Notes under the pieces: model-generated
Seen by the model: the letters and a program-made list of their open reading frames with translations, nothing else
Database searches by the model: none
Told to the model about the DNA's origin: nothing
Assembly: GCF_016811995.1 (NCBI RefSeq)
Contig: NZ_CP069159.1
Span: forward strand, 2,976,001-3,040,000
Reading direction: 5' to 3'
Source: Citrobacter sp. R56
GTDB lineage: Bacteria > Pseudomonadota > Gammaproteobacteria > Enterobacterales > Enterobacteriaceae
Length of the DNA stretch: 64,000 bases
Position numbers and translations under genes: made by a program
In this document: piece after piece, positions 37,080 to 47,980 of the stretch
Layout of the letters: each line of letters begins with the position of its first letter
Numbering within the stretch: position 1 is the first letter of the stretch

Positions 37080-38951
37080 TTATAAACGCGAAAGCGCATT
37101 TTCCGGCTGCACACGCGCAACGTAATGACCCGGCCCAACCAGCTGCAATGACACGGGCGTAATCTGCTCCCCACGCTTACGAATATTGCTGGGGATATCA
37201 TCAGACAGCAGCACACGCTGTGGCCGATGTCGGGAAGGATCGGCCACCGGGACGGCCGCCATCAACTTCCGGGTATAGGGGTGTTGCGGATTCTCAAACA
37301 GGGCGCGGCGAGGGCCAATTTCCACGATTTGCCCCAGGTACATCACCGCTACGCGATGGCTGATTCGCTCAACCACCGCCATATCGTGGGAGATAAACAG
37401 ATAAGCGATCCCCATCTCCCGCTGGAGATCGAGCAACAAATTGATGATCTGCCCGCGAATAGAGACATCCAGCGCCGAGACGGCCTCATCGGCGATGATC
37501 ACTTTTGGATTGAGCGCCAGCGCGCGGGCAATGCAGATCCGCTGGCGCTGTCCCCCGGAAAACTCGTGCGGATAACGCCAGGCATGTTCCGGGCGCAAAC
37601 CGACACGTTCAAGCAGCCAGGCCACCCGTGACGCTGCCGCATCGCCCTTTAGCACGCCATGAACACGCAGCGGCTCCATAATGGAGTATCCCACCGTCTG
37701 GCGAGGATCCAGCGAGGCATAAGGATCCTGAAAAATGAACTGGATATCCCGGCGCAGCGGCTGCAATTTGCCCGCCGGAAGCGTGTCAATACGCTGACCG
37801 TTGAAGGTAATTTCGCCGCGTTGCGATTCCACCAGCCGCAACAGCGCGCGTCCGGTCGTGGATTTGCCGCAGCCGGACTCCCCCACCAGCGAAAGCGTCT
37901 CCCCCGGCCAGAGATCAAAGCTGATATTTTCTACGGCATGGACTTCCCGGGTCACCCGGTTAAAGATGCCGCTTCGCAACGGAAAACGCGTCACCAGATT
38001 ACGCACCTGCAAGATAGGTTCGCCTGCGACGACCGTATCCTGCGCTGTCTGCGGTTCGCGTTGTAGTGGTTCGCCTGGTGAAATAAGCGGGAAACGACGC
38101 GGAAACGCTTGTCCGCTCATCGCCCCCAGTTGCGGTACTGCCGCCAGTAACGCTTTGGTATACGGGTGTTGCGGCGCATGAAAAATCTGCTCAACGCTGC
38201 CGGTTTCCACGGCCTCGCCCTGATACATCACCAGCACCCGATCGGCGACGTCAGCCACCACGCCCATATCATGGGTGATAAAAATCACCCCCATCGACAT
38301 ATCCTGCTGTAACACTTTGATCAATTGCAGGATCTGCGCCTGAATCGTGACGTCCAGGGCCGTCGTCGGCTCATCCGCAATCAACACGGCCGGGCGACAC
38401 GACAGCGCCATCGCGATCATCACACGCTGGCGCATACCACCGGAAAGCTGGTGCGGATAACGGGATAAAATGGCGTTTGCCTCGGGGATACGCACCTGGT
38501 CGAGCATCCGTTTGGCTTCCGCCATCGCCTCTTCGCGACTGGCGCCCTGATGCAAACGGATCGACTCGGCGATTTGCTCCCCCACCGTAAACACCGGGTT
38601 GAGCGAGGTCATCGGCTCCTGAAAGATCATGGCGATATCCGCACCGCGCACGCTCTGCATCTGAGACGCGTTTTGCTCACCCAGCTCAATCACCTGACGA
38701 TTACGGCGACGCAGGAGCATTTCATCACACTGAATCTCTCCCCCGGCCTGCTCAATCAGGCGCATCAACGACAGCGCGGTGACCGATTTCCCCGACCCCG
38801 ACTCGCCGACAATCGCCAGCGTCTCTCCACGCTTGAGGCGAAACGAAAGATTGCGCACCGCGCTAACGCGTTGCTGCTCTTGTGAAAACGCAATATTCAG
38901 ATTGCTGACGGCCAGTACATCGCTGGCGTCCAGTTCATCACTGTGTGGCAA
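37080..38951 (-). CDS. gsiA: Glutathione ABC transporter double ATPase GsiA
   Basis: 623-residue fusion of two ABC ATPase domains, each with Walker A ([16 protein letters not shown]), signature ([16 protein letters not shown]) and Walker B (LIADEP, IIADEA). I chose TTG 38951 (reading (M)PHSDELDAS), which gives exactly the E. coli length. The open frame back to 39059 runs inside iaaA and adds unrelated residues. The start overlaps the last 14 bases of iaaA, so translation is coupled. Confidence 0.94.
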   Translation of the reverse strand: MPHSDELDASDVLAVSNLNIAFSQEQQRVSAVRNLSFRLKRGETLAIVGESGSGKSVTALSLMRLIEQAGGEIQCDEMLLRRRNRQVIELGEQNASQMQSVRGADIAMIFQEPMTSLNPVFTVGEQIAESIRLHQGASREEAMAEAKRMLDQVRIPEANAILSRYPHQLSGGMRQRVMIAMALSCRPAVLIADEPTTALDVTIQAQILQLIKVLQQDMSMGVIFITHDMGVVADVADRVLVMYQGEAVETGSVEQIFHAPQHPYTKALLAAVPQLGAMSGQAFPRRFPLISPGEPLQREPQTAQDTVVAGEPILQVRNLVTRFPLRSGIFNRVTREVHAVENISFDLWPGETLSLVGESGCGKSTTGRALLRLVESQRGEITFNGQRIDTLPAGKLQPLRRDIQFIFQDPYASLDPRQTVGYSIMEPLRVHGVLKGDAAASRVAWLLERVGLRPEHAWRYPHEFSGGQRQRICIARALALNPKVIIADEAVSALDVSIRGQIINLLLDLQREMGIAYLFISHDMAVVERISHRVAVMYLGQIVEIGPRRALFENPQHPYTRKLMAAVPVADPSRHRPQRVLLSDDIPSNIRKRGEQITPVSLQLVGPGHYVARVQPENALSRL

Positions 38952-39903
38952 CGGTGTCCCCTTTTTCCCGGTAGATCCCCGTGGTTGGTGTATCCCCGGC
39001 ATATCCCCAGGCACGATACATGCCTTCGCAGTTAAACGGCAGGGCGACATTTCCTTCATGATCGATGGCGATTAATCCGCCGCTACCGCCCAGCGCCGGT
39101 AATTTTTCCATCACCACCCGCTCGCAGGCGTCGGCAAGGCTGAGTCCGCCGTAATCCATCAGCGCCGCAATATCGTAGGCCGCCAGCGTGCGGATAAACA
39201 CCTCACCGGTTCCCGTACAGGACACCGCGACGCTGGCATTATTGGCATAGCACCCCGCGCCCACCAGGGGGCTGTCGCCGACGCGTCCAGGCAATTTATT
39301 GGTCATGCCGCCGGTTGACGTCGCCGCCGCCAGATTGCCGTATTGATCCAGTGCAACTGCACCGACAGTGCCCATTTTTTTCATTTCATCCAGCGGCGCG
39401 CCGCTGTGGTCGAGCGCCGTTTCGCCTGCGGCACGTGCCGCCAGCAACTGTTCGTAACGTTGGGGAGTCGAAAAAATATCGGGTGAAACACGGGCCATTC
39501 CCTGCGAAAACGCAAAATTTTCCGCCCCTTCACCGACCATCATGACATGCGGGCTATGCTCCATCACCAACCTGGCGGCAAGCACCGGATTACGCAACTG
39601 GCTCACCCCGGCGACGGCACCGGCTTTTAGCGTGTTGCCATCCATGACGCAGGCATCCAGTTCGTGGGTTTCATCCCGGGTAAACACCGCGCCAATACCG
39701 GCATTAAATAAAGGGCACTCTTCGAGCAAGCGCACCGCTTCCGTCACCACATCAAGCGCGTTTTCCCCCGCTTCGAGCATCCTTTGCCCTGCTTCAACAA
39801 TATCGGACAGCGCCCGGATGTAGCGCTGCTCTTGCTCCTGGCTCAATTGCGCGCGGGAAATGGCGCCTGCGCCGCCGTGAATCGCAATGACTGCTTTGCC
39901 CAT
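38938..39903 (-). CDS. iaaA: Isoaspartyl peptidase / L-asparaginase IaaA
   Basis: Ntn-hydrolase that cleaves isoaspartyl dipeptides and glutathione-derived peptides. The 321-residue precursor is cut autocatalytically before Thr179 ([13 protein letters not shown]). It heads the iaaA-gsiABCD operon, whose products import glutathione, and overlaps gsiA. Divergent from moeA. Confidence 0.95.
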   Translation of the reverse strand: MGKAVIAIHGGAGAISRAQLSQEQEQRYIRALSDIVEAGQRMLEAGENALDVVTEAVRLLEECPLFNAGIGAVFTRDETHELDACVMDGNTLKAGAVAGVSQLRNPVLAARLVMEHSPHVMMVGEGAENFAFSQGMARVSPDIFSTPQRYEQLLAARAAGETALDHSGAPLDEMKKMGTVGAVALDQYGNLAAATSTGGMTNKLPGRVGDSPLVGAGCYANNASVAVSCTGTGEVFIRTLAAYDIAALMDYGGLSLADACERVVMEKLPALGGSGGLIAIDHEGNVALPFNCEGMYRAWGYAGDTPTTGIYREKGDTVATQ

Positions 39904-40092
39904 TTTTGTCGTCCATTAACGGTGGCACACACTTTTGCTATAAATATCAGAATTATTGTGAATTCTTCATTCGATTTTTGAATATAGAAAGATGCAAGCA
40001 GCATGTAAAGGTTAAGCCCGAGGTGGCATACAGTCTGCTGGCATTTTCTGACATAATAGACGGATTCGAATTTGCCCCGCAGGAGTATTTCC

Positions 40093-41328
40093 ATGGAATT
40101 TACCGCCGGATTAATGCCGCTTGAATCGGCACTCACGCAAATGTTATCGCGCATTACCCCTCTTACTGCTGTCGAAACGCTGCCGCTGGTTCAGTGTTTT
40201 GGTCGCATTTTGGCAAACGACGTTGTCTCTCCCCTCGATGTGCCGGGGTTTGATAACTCGGCGATGGACGGCTATGCGGTTCGTTTAGGCGATCTGGACT
40301 CCGGTAAGCCTCTTCCTGTGGCCGGTAAAGCCTTTGCCGGGCAGCCTTTTCAGGGTGAATGGCCTGCACATACCTGTATCCGTATTATGACCGGTGCTCC
40401 CGTCCCGGCAGGCTGCGAAGCGGTGGTAATGCAGGAACAAACGGAACAAACGGACGAAGGTGTGCGCTTTACGGCGGAAGTCCGCGCCGGGCAAAACATT
40501 CGCCATCGCGGAGAAGATATTACCGCTGGCGCCACTGTGTTCCCGGCGGGAACGCGCCTGACCACTGCAGAACTGCCGGTACTGGCCTCGCTGGGCATCG
40601 CAGACGTTCCGGTGGTACGTAAAGTGCGCGTGGCGCTGTTCTCGACAGGTGATGAACTGCAACTGCCGGGTCAGCCGCTGAGCGACGGGCAAATTTATGA
40701 CACCAACCGTTTAACGGTGCATCTGATGCTGGAACAGCTCGGTTGCGACGTTATCAACTTAGGCATTATCCGCGACGACCCGCACGCCTTACGCGCCGCA
40801 TTTGTGGAAGCGGACAGCCAGTCAGATGTGGTGATAAGCTCCGGCGGCGTCTCCGTCGGCGAAGCGGACTACACCAAAACGATTCTGGAAGAGCTGGGCG
40901 AAATTACGTTCTGGAAGCTGGCCATTAAGCCCGGTAAACCGTTCGCCTTTGGCAAACTCAACAACAGCTGGTTCTGCGGTCTGCCGGGCAACCCGGTCTC
41001 CGCCGCGCTGACCTTTTATCAACTTGTTCAGCCACTGCTGGCCAAACTCAGCGGCAATACCGCTGGCGGACTGCCCGCGCGCCAGCGGGTGCGCACCGCC
41101 TCTCGTCTGAAGAAAACCCCCGGGCGTCTCGATTTTCAGCGCGGCGTGCTACAGCGTACCGCCGAGGGTGAACTGGAAGTCACCACCACCGGACATCAGG
41201 GTTCGCATATTTTCAGCTCCTTTAGCATGGGGAACTGCTTTATTGTGCTGGAGCGCGATCGCGGCAATGTTGAAGCGGGCGAATGGGTGGAAGTCGAGCC
41301 GTTTAACGCGCTGTTTGGAGGTCTGTAA
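40093..41328 (+). CDS. moeA: Molybdopterin molybdenumtransferase MoeA
   Basis: Inserts molybdate into adenylylated molybdopterin. 411 residues from ATG 40093 ([12 protein letters not shown]), preceded by AGGAG; seven upstream in-frame codons are not homologous to E. coli. MoCF-binding stretches [25 protein letters not shown]-like IYDTNR and [14 protein letters not shown] are present. Its stop overlaps the moeB start (TAATG). Confidence 0.96.
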   Translation: MEFTAGLMPLESALTQMLSRITPLTAVETLPLVQCFGRILANDVVSPLDVPGFDNSAMDGYAVRLGDLDSGKPLPVAGKAFAGQPFQGEWPAHTCIRIMTGAPVPAGCEAVVMQEQTEQTDEGVRFTAEVRAGQNIRHRGEDITAGATVFPAGTRLTTAELPVLASLGIADVPVVRKVRVALFSTGDELQLPGQPLSDGQIYDTNRLTVHLMLEQLGCDVINLGIIRDDPHALRAAFVEADSQSDVVISSGGVSVGEADYTKTILEELGEITFWKLAIKPGKPFAFGKLNNSWFCGLPGNPVSAALTFYQLVQPLLAKLSGNTAGGLPARQRVRTASRLKKTPGRLDFQRGVLQRTAEGELEVTTTGHQGSHIFSSFSMGNCFIVLERDRGNVEAGEWVEVEPFNALFGGL

Positions 41329-42077
41329 TGGCTGAACTCAGCGACCAGGAGATGATGCGCTACAACCGGCAAATCATTCTGCGTGGCTTCGATTTTGACG
41401 GGCAAGAAGCCTTAAAAGCGGCGCGCGTGCTGGTGGTCGGGCTGGGTGGACTGGGATGTGCGGCCTCGCAATATCTGGCAAGCGCGGGGGTTGGCAATCT
41501 GACGCTGCTCGATTTTGATACGGTGTCAGTCTCCAATTTGCAGCGTCAGACGCTGCACAGTGACGCGACGGTCGGGCAACCCAAAGTCGAATCCGCCCGT
41601 GACGCGCTGATGCGTATTAATCCGCATATCATTATCTCCCCGGTTAACGCCCTGCTGGAGGATGAAGCCCTCCATGCGCTGATCGCTGAGCATGACCTGG
41701 TGCTGGACTGTACCGATAATGTCACGGTGCGTAACCAGCTCAACGCGGGTTGCTTCGCCGCAAAAGTGCCGCTGGTTTCCGGCGCGGCCATCCGCATGGA
41801 AGGCCAAATTACCGTCTTCACCTGGCAGGACGGTGAACCTTGCTATCGCTGTCTGAGCCGTTTGTTCGGCGAGAACGCATTGACCTGCGTGGAGGCAGGC
41901 GTTATGGCGCCGCTGATTGGCGTGATTGGCTCGTTGCAGGCCATGGAGGCGATTAAATTACTGGCGCAGTACGGAAAGCCTGCCTCTGGCAAAATCGTCA
42001 TGTATGACGCCATGACCTGCCAGTTCCGCGAAATGAAGTTGATGCGCAATCCGGGCTGTGAGGTGTGCGGGAAGTAA
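41328..42077 (+). CDS. moeB: Molybdopterin-synthase adenylyltransferase MoeB
   Basis: E1-like enzyme that adenylates the C-terminus of MoaD. Nucleotide loop GLGGLGC (residues ~39-45), then LLDFDTVSVSNLQRQ, and two CxxC pairs (CYRC, CEVC) that bind zinc. 249 residues as in E. coli. Translationally coupled to moeA. Confidence 0.96.
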   Translation: MAELSDQEMMRYNRQIILRGFDFDGQEALKAARVLVVGLGGLGCAASQYLASAGVGNLTLLDFDTVSVSNLQRQTLHSDATVGQPKVESARDALMRINPHIIISPVNALLEDEALHALIAEHDLVLDCTDNVTVRNQLNAGCFAAKVPLVSGAAIRMEGQITVFTWQDGEPCYRCLSRLFGENALTCVEAGVMAPLIGVIGSLQAMEAIKLLAQYGKPASGKIVMYDAMTCQFREMKLMRNPGCEVCGK

Positions 42078-42082
42078 ACAAG

Positions 42083-42109
42083 ACCGGGTGAGCATAACGC
42101 CCACCCGGT
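42083..42109. terminator. Hairpin between moeB and fsaA
   Basis: ACCGGGTG/CACCCGGT stem with an 11-base loop between convergent genes. Confidence 0.65.
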
Positions 42110-42117
42110 ATCTGAAC

Positions 42118-42780
42118 TTACAGAGACGTCCGCCCAAAGGCTCCCTGCCAGTCGTGCTCAAATTTCTTCACCGCAGCATCCACCGCCGGCGAGCTGATCA
42201 ACTGCTGGGCGACATCCAGTGGAAGAGTAATAGACTCACACCCTACCAACAGGCAATCCAGCGCCTGACGCGGCGTTTTGAAGCTGGCCGCCAGGACTTT
42301 AGCGTGCGGCGCATGCATGTGCAGCAGTTGCTGAAGTTCATTGACCGTCTGAATACCATCACCGCCCTGCGCATCGAGACGGTTCACGTACGGCGCAACG
42401 TAATCCGCTCCAGCCAGCGCTGCCAGCAGCCCTTGCGCAGCGCTGTAAACCGCCGTCCCCAGCGTTGGAATACCTTCGGATTTCAGCAATTTAATGGCGG
42501 CCAGACCTTCTGAGGTAACCGGGATCTTCACCACGATGTCAGGGATAATCGCCCGCAGTTGGCGCGCATCGCTGACCATTCCTTCTGCCGTGGTGGCCAT
42601 CACCTGGGCAAACAAACGTCCTTTACCGCCCATCGCTTCATATAACTCAGGCAATAACACGTCCAGCGACGTTTTACCTGCGGCCACAATGCTGGGGTTG
42701 GTGGTGACACCCGCCAGCGGAAAAACGCGCGCCAGGGCTTTCACGGCATCGACATCAGAAGTGTCCAGATAGAGTTCCAT
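42118..42780 (-). CDS. fsaA: Fructose-6-phosphate aldolase FsaA
   Basis: Class I aldolase of the transaldolase family. The Schiff-base lysine is Lys85 in DIVVKIPVT. 220 residues from ATG 42780 as in E. coli (two extra codons, MI, precede in frame). It cleaves fructose-6-phosphate and, better, 1-deoxy-type ketoses such as those giving dihydroxyacetone or hydroxyacetone plus glyceraldehyde-3-phosphate. It is divergent from the pflE-pflF genes, and the context suggests a shared pathway. Confidence 0.95.
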   Translation of the reverse strand: MELYLDTSDVDAVKALARVFPLAGVTTNPSIVAAGKTSLDVLLPELYEAMGGKGRLFAQVMATTAEGMVSDARQLRAIIPDIVVKIPVTSEGLAAIKLLKSEGIPTLGTAVYSAAQGLLAALAGADYVAPYVNRLDAQGGDGIQTVNELQQLLHMHAPHAKVLAASFKTPRQALDCLLVGCESITLPLDVAQQLISSPAVDAAVKKFEHDWQGAFGRTSL

Positions 42781-42914
42781 AATCATTCCTCAAACTGTGA
42801 GATTTAGCATGGATTCACGATACCACGGCAAAACTGCTCGGTTAGTTGACTTGCGTCAATATAACTTTCATTCGAAAGTAATTTAATCTTTATACGAAAC
42901 AAGAGGGCCGTTTT

Positions 42915-43814
42915 ATGATTTTCAACATTCAGCGCTATTCCACTCACGATGGCCCAGGTATACGAACCGTGGTGTTCCTCAAAGGCTGCTCCCTGAGCTG
43001 CCGCTGGTGCCAGAACCCGGAGAGCCGCGCGCGTACGCAGGATCTTTTATACGATGCGCGTTTGTGCCTGGAAGGGTGCGATCTCTGCGCTCAGGCAGCC
43101 CCAGGTGTGTGCGAGCGTACGCTGAATGGCCTGCTGATCCACCGTGAGAAACTGAACGACGCCCATATCAATGCGCTCACCGACTGCTGTCCGACACAGG
43201 CGTTAACCGTGTGCGGCGAGATGAAAAGCGAGGAAGAGATCATGGCCACCGTGTTGCGCGATAAACCCTTTTACGATCGCAGCGGCGGTGGAATTACCCT
43301 CTCCGGCGGCGAACCGTTTATGCAGCCGGAACTGGCGGCCGCGCTTTTCAAAGCCAGCCATGATGCAGGCATTCATACTGCCGTTGAAACCTGCCTGCAT
43401 GTGCCCTGGAAATACATTGCGCCCTCGTTACCGAATATCGATCTGTTTCTGGCAGACCTGAAGCATGTTGCCGACGCGCCGTTCAAACAATGGACCGATG
43501 GCAACGCCGCCCGGGTGCTGGAAAATCTGAAAAAAGTGGCTGCCGCAGGGAAAAAAATCATTATTCGCGTGCCGCTGATTCAGGGCTTTAATGCCGATGA
43601 AGAGGCGATAAAAGCCATTACCGATTTTGCCGCCGACGAACTGCACGTCGGTGAAATCCATTTTCTGCCCTACCACACGCTGGGCATCAACAAATACCAC
43701 TTACTCAGTCAACCCTACAACGCCCCAGACAAACCGCTTGATGCGCCTGCGCTGCTCGACTTTGCGCAACAGTACGCCAGCACGAAAGGTTTGACCGCGA
43801 CTTTACGAGGATAA
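42915..43814 (+). CDS. pflE: Glycyl-radical-enzyme activase PflE (YbiY)
   Basis: Radical-SAM activating enzyme that makes the glycyl radical on PflF. CxxxCxxC at Cys25, Cys29 and Cys32 (GCSLSCRWC), plus a ferredoxin-like insert (CLEGCDLC and [10 protein letters not shown]) for extra 4Fe-4S clusters. 299 residues from ATG 42915, preceded by AAGAGGGCCG. It lies five bases before pflF, clearly the cognate pair. Confidence 0.94.
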   Translation: MIFNIQRYSTHDGPGIRTVVFLKGCSLSCRWCQNPESRARTQDLLYDARLCLEGCDLCAQAAPGVCERTLNGLLIHREKLNDAHINALTDCCPTQALTVCGEMKSEEEIMATVLRDKPFYDRSGGGITLSGGEPFMQPELAAALFKASHDAGIHTAVETCLHVPWKYIAPSLPNIDLFLADLKHVADAPFKQWTDGNAARVLENLKKVAAAGKKIIIRVPLIQGFNADEEAIKAITDFAADELHVGEIHFLPYHTLGINKYHLLSQPYNAPDKPLDAPALLDFAQQYASTKGLTATLRG

Positions 43815-43819
43815 TTCCC

Positions 43820-46252
43820 ATGACCACACTGAAACTGGATACACTCAGCGACCGCATCAAGGCACACAAAACTGCGCTGATCCATATTGTGAAACCGCCG
43901 GTATGTACCGAACGCGCCCAGCACTACACCGAGATGTACCAGCAGCATTTGAATAAGCCTATCCCGGTTCGTCGTGCTCTGGCGCTGGCGCATCATCTGG
44001 CGGAACGTACCATCTGGATCAAACACGACGAGCTGATCATCGGCAACCAGGCAAGTGAAGTCCGCGCTGCGCCTATCTTCCCGGAATACACCGTCTCGTG
44101 GATTGAAAAAGAGATCGATGACCTCGCCGATCGTCCGGGTGCGGGTTTTGCGGTCAGCGAAGAGAACAAACGCGTGCTGCATGAAGTCTGCCCCTGGTGG
44201 CGCGGACAGACCGTTCAGGATCGCTGCTACGGCATGTTTACCGATGAGCAAAAAGGTCTGCTGGAAACGGGGATCATCAAGGCCGAAGGCAACATGACCT
44301 CCGGCGATGCGCATCTGGCGGTCAACTTCCCGTTGGTGCTGGAAAAAGGGCTCGATGGCCTGCGCCACAAAGTCGACGAACGTCGTTCCCGCATTAACCT
44401 CACCTGTCTGGAAGATCTGCACGGCGATCAGTTCCTCAAAGCAATTGATATCGTTCTCGACGCGGTGAGTCTGCACATCGAGCGCTTTGCCGACCTGGCG
44501 CGCGAAATGGCGGCCACCGAAACGCGCGAAAGCCGCCGCGACGAACTGCTGGCCATGGCGGAAAACTGCGATGTGATCGCTCACGAACCACCAAAAACCT
44601 TCTGGCAGGCGTTGCAACTGTGCTACTTCATCCAGCTCATTCTGCAAATTGAGTCTAACGGCCACTCCGTCTCGTTCGGTCGTATGGACCAGTACCTCTA
44701 TCCGTACTACCGTCGCGACGTCGAGCTGAACCAGACGCTGGATCGCGAGCACGCCATTGAGTTGCTGCACAGCTGCTGGCTGAAACTGCTGGAAGTGAAC
44801 AAAATCCGCTCTGGCTCCCACTCCAAAGCGTCTGCCGGTAGCCCGCTGTATCAGAACGTCACCATTGGCGGTCAAAATCTGGTTAACGACCAGCCGATGG
44901 ATGCGGTTAACCCGCTCTCTTATGCCATTCTGGAATCCTGTGGTCGTCTGCGTTCAACGCAGCCAAACCTCAGCGTGCGCTACCACGCCGGGATGAGCAA
45001 TGACTTCCTCGACGCCTGCGTACAGGTGATTCGCTGTGGTTTTGGGATGCCGGCCTTTAACAACGACGAAATCGTTATTCCGGAATTTATTAAACTCGGT
45101 ATCGACCCGCAGGACGCCTACGACTACGCGGCAATCGGCTGCATCGAAACCGCCGTTGGCGGCAAATGGGGTTACCGCTGCACCGGGATGAGCTTTATTA
45201 ACTTTGCGCGCGTGATGCTGGCGGCGCTGGAAGGCGGTCGTGACGCCACCAGCGGGAAAGTCTTCCTGCCGCAGGAAAAAGCGCTCTCTGCCGGTAACTT
45301 CAACAATTTCGACGAAGTGATGGAAGCCTGGGATACCCAGATCCGCTACTACACCCGTAAATCGATCGAAATTGAGTATGTGGTCGATACCATGCTGGAA
45401 GAGAACGTACATGACATTCTCTGTTCGGCGCTGGTCGATGACTGCATCGAGCGGGCGAAAAGCATCAAGCAAGGCGGCGCGAAGTATGACTGGGTTTCGG
45501 GTCTGCAGGTGGGTATCGCCAACCTGGGCAACAGCCTGGCCGCAGTGAAAAAACTGGTCTTTGACCAGGGTGCGATTGGTCAACAACAGCTGGCGGCGGC
45601 ACTGGCTGACGATTTCGAGGGGCTGACCCACGAACAGTTGCGTCAGCGTCTGATCAACGGCGCGCCGAAGTACGGTAATGATGATGATAGCGTCGATACT
45701 CTGCTGGCCCGTGCTTACCAGACCTATATCGACGAACTGAAACAGTACCATAACCCGCGTTACGGTCGTGGCCCGACGGGCGGCAACTACTACGCCGGTA
45801 CGTCGTCTATTTCTGCCAACGTGCCTTTTGGCGCCGCGACGATGGCAACGCCGGATGGCCGCAAAGCCCACACGCCGCTGGCGGAAGGTGCAAGCCCCTC
45901 TTCCGGGACTGACCACCTTGGCCCCACGGCGGTGATTGGCTCCGTCGGCAAACTGCCGACCGGCTCCATTCTTGGTGGTGTGCTGCTTAACCAGAAGTTG
46001 AATCCAGCCACCCTGGAAAACGAGTCCGACAAGCAGAAGCTGATGATCCTGCTGCGCACCTTCTTTGAAGAGCACAAAGGCTGGCATATTCAGTACAACA
46101 TCGTTTCGCGTGAAACCTTGCTGGAAGCGAAAAAGCACCCGGACCAGTATCGCGACCTGGTCGTGCGTGTAGCAGGCTATTCCGCCTTCTTCACCGCGCT
46201 CTCTCCGGATGCCCAGGACGATATCATCGCCCGTACTGAACATATGCTGTAA
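43820..46252 (+). CDS. pflF: Glycyl radical enzyme PflF (YbiW)
   Basis: 810-residue glycyl radical enzyme. The radical glycine is Gly786 in VRVAGYSAFF, and the active-site Cys-x-Glu is in YAAIGCIETAVGG, the diol-dehydratase-like subclass rather than pyruvate formate-lyase (which has a Cys-Cys pair). My recollection is that recent work assigns E. coli YbiW, with YbiY and YbiV, to breakdown of 1,5-anhydroglucitol-6-phosphate to 1-deoxyfructose-6-phosphate, a substrate FsaA could cleave. I treat this as likely but unverified here. Oxygen-sensitive, so anaerobic use is expected. Confidence 0.93.
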   Translation: MTTLKLDTLSDRIKAHKTALIHIVKPPVCTERAQHYTEMYQQHLNKPIPVRRALALAHHLAERTIWIKHDELIIGNQASEVRAAPIFPEYTVSWIEKEIDDLADRPGAGFAVSEENKRVLHEVCPWWRGQTVQDRCYGMFTDEQKGLLETGIIKAEGNMTSGDAHLAVNFPLVLEKGLDGLRHKVDERRSRINLTCLEDLHGDQFLKAIDIVLDAVSLHIERFADLAREMAATETRESRRDELLAMAENCDVIAHEPPKTFWQALQLCYFIQLILQIESNGHSVSFGRMDQYLYPYYRRDVELNQTLDREHAIELLHSCWLKLLEVNKIRSGSHSKASAGSPLYQNVTIGGQNLVNDQPMDAVNPLSYAILESCGRLRSTQPNLSVRYHAGMSNDFLDACVQVIRCGFGMPAFNNDEIVIPEFIKLGIDPQDAYDYAAIGCIETAVGGKWGYRCTGMSFINFARVMLAALEGGRDATSGKVFLPQEKALSAGNFNNFDEVMEAWDTQIRYYTRKSIEIEYVVDTMLEENVHDILCSALVDDCIERAKSIKQGGAKYDWVSGLQVGIANLGNSLAAVKKLVFDQGAIGQQQLAAALADDFEGLTHEQLRQRLINGAPKYGNDDDSVDTLLARAYQTYIDELKQYHNPRYGRGPTGGNYYAGTSSISANVPFGAATMATPDGRKAHTPLAEGASPSSGTDHLGPTAVIGSVGKLPTGSILGGVLLNQKLNPATLENESDKQKLMILLRTFFEEHKGWHIQYNIVSRETLLEAKKHPDQYRDLVVRVAGYSAFFTALSPDAQDDIIARTEHML

Positions 46253-46276
46253 ACAGACGATGGCATAAAAGTTGTT

Positions 46277-46357
46277 GGCCGGATTAGGCGTTCACGCCGA
46301 CATCCGGCAGCCACTCCTCACGATTGCCGGATGGCGCTGACGCTTATCCGGCCTACA
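46277..46357. repeat. BIME (two REP units) between pflF and ybiV
   Basis: Two head-to-head REP sequences: GCCGGATTAGGCG...GCCGACATCCGGCA (46277-46309) and TGCCGGATGGCGC...TTATCCGGCCTACA (46325-46357). Typical enterobacterial intergenic element. Confidence 0.9.
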
Positions 46358-46460
46358 GCGTCTGTACCCCCTCCCACTTTCATTCGAAATTAAATTTGTG
46401 CTTCAGGTCACATTGTTATTAGAATGTTGCTAGTCGCAGTAATATTCTGGAGAGCAATGT

Positions 46461-47276
46461 ATGACCGTAAAAGTTATCGTCACCGATATGGACGGGACTT
46501 TTCTCGACGACGCCAAGCAGTACGATCATGCGCGTTTTATGGCGCAGTATCAGGAACTGAAAAAACGCGATATTGAATTTGTCGTCGCCAGCGGCAATCA
46601 GTATTACCAACTCATCTCCTTCTTCCCCGAACTCAAAGATGAAATCTCTTTTGTCGCCGAAAACGGTGCGCTGGTTTTTGAGCATGGCAAACAGCTGTTT
46701 CACGGCGAATTGACCCGCCATGAGTCGCGCATCGTGATTGGTGAATTGTTAAAAGATAAACAGCTCAATTTCGTCGCCTGTGGTTTGCAAAGCGCGTACA
46801 TCAGCGAAAACGCCCCCGACGCCTTTGTGGCGCTGATGTCAAAACACTATCACCGCCTGAAACCGGTGAAGGATTATCACGATATCGACGACGTGCTGTT
46901 TAAATTCTCACTGAATTTACCGGATCAGCAGATCCCTATGATGATCGACACGCTGCATACCGCGCTGGACGGTATTATGAAACCGGTCACCAGCGGATTC
47001 GGCTTTATTGATCTGATCATTCCGGGTCTGCATAAAGCCAACGGCATTAGCCGCCTGTTAAAACGCTGGAATTTGTCACCGCAAAATGTGGTCGCCATCG
47101 GTGACAGCGGCAACGACGCGGAAATGCTGAAAATGGCGCGCTACTCCTTCGCCATGAAGAATGCCGCAGACAGCATCAAAGCCCTCTCTCGCTATGCCAC
47201 TGACGATAATAATCACCAGGGCGCGTTGAATGTTATTCAGGCCGTACTGGATAAAACCGCCCCGTTCAATGAATGA
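46461..47276 (+). CDS. ybiV: HAD sugar phosphatase YbiV
   Basis: 271-residue Cof-type HAD phosphatase acting on sugar phosphates such as fructose-1-phosphate and ribose-5-phosphate. DMDGTFLDD near residue 9, ASGNQYYQ near 43 and [10 protein letters not shown] near 214. Paralogue of ybjI at 19900. It follows pflF across a BIME, so it may be transcribed separately. An AGAGCA lies upstream of the ATG. Confidence 0.95.
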   Translation: MTVKVIVTDMDGTFLDDAKQYDHARFMAQYQELKKRDIEFVVASGNQYYQLISFFPELKDEISFVAENGALVFEHGKQLFHGELTRHESRIVIGELLKDKQLNFVACGLQSAYISENAPDAFVALMSKHYHRLKPVKDYHDIDDVLFKFSLNLPDQQIPMMIDTLHTALDGIMKPVTSGFGFIDLIIPGLHKANGISRLLKRWNLSPQNVVAIGDSGNDAEMLKMARYSFAMKNAADSIKALSRYATDDNNHQGALNVIQAVLDKTAPFNE

Positions 47277-47974
47277 ATCAGCAATCTGGAGCGTTGTGAT
47301 TTAATGCCGGTTGGTTCAGCACTGACCAACCAAAAAGCAATAAGGCATTTACCCTGCAGATTCAACATGCTGGTTTTGCGAAGGGTTCCGTTCACTTTAT
47401 GTTCCTCGCTTCTCTGGCATTTTCATGTCCCGTGAACGGGTTAAGGGAGCTATCGCTGCTCCCTTAACAATCCCGGCTCCCGGCAGGAAAATTGCCGCTT
47501 CGCGGTGTACCTCCGCTTATTCCTCCAGGCTACCGGGTCGGGCGCGAGGTAACGTCCCTGTAAAACGCGCCCTGAACCCGCATCCCTGCGGGTTCCCCGG
47601 CCTTACGGAAACACGTCGGCAATTTTCAGCCGGACTCTCCCCACACCTGACCACCTGAGTTTTTGGTTAAACAGCCAAACGGAAATCACTGAAAGTCAGA
47701 ATGCGGAAGCGACACCACGGTCCGGCTGAAAATCGATGAGACGTTGACGACTGGCCGGGACGGCCCGCAGGGAGGCAGCGGTGAGTCACCCTTCACCAGA
47801 GTAAAAGGTTCTCCCTAATTCCTGAACTCCCCCTCTTAGCGCATTGCGCTCAAATTTTTCTTCCTCACTCAGCATTCTTTTCACACTGTCGAAAATTTCA
47901 ACTTGCATTAACTTATTTTTAACTTAAAGTATCACTTGTAAGTTATATTTCTTTCGAATGAAAGTTTAAGTGAG
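47277..47974. other. Long non-coding region with P4-like immunity architecture
   Basis: Nearly 700 bp without a gene, much longer than expected between ybiV and ybiU. It is GC-rich in the middle and full of inverted repeats; the RNA-like core is given in the next entry. A possible promoter is TTGCGA (47376) with TATGTT (47398). The last 130 bp are AT-rich and should contain the ybiU promoter. Confidence 0.6.
47440..47800 (+). ncRNA. Candidate P4-type CI/C4 antisense RNA immunity region
   Basis: Three segments show the arrangement of satellite phage P4 immunity. Segment A, GAAAATTGCCG (47487-47497), and segment C, GTCCGGCTGAAAAT (47720-47733), are each perfectly complementary to parts of segment B, 47617-47635 (CGGCAATTTTCAGCCGGAC). 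B lies in a likely structured RNA with the hairpin AACCCGC/GCGGGTT (47575-47594). Upstream is an 11-bp perfect stem (47440-47468). In P4 the CI RNA carries seqB, which pairs with seqA upstream and seqC downstream to stop leader transcription. Strand is inferred from the promoter-like sequence. Identity rests on architecture and my recollection of the motif, not on a covariance search. Confidence 0.6.
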
Positions 47975-47980
47975 GTGTTT

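Noticed and set aside
43715-44875. 386-codon frame antisense to pflF
   Set aside because: Shadow of a GC-rich, strongly conserved gene on the other strand; no ribosome site and low-complexity His/Gln/Arg composition.
44954-46243. 429-codon frame antisense to pflF
   Set aside because: Same reason; it mirrors codon structure of pflF and has no start signal.
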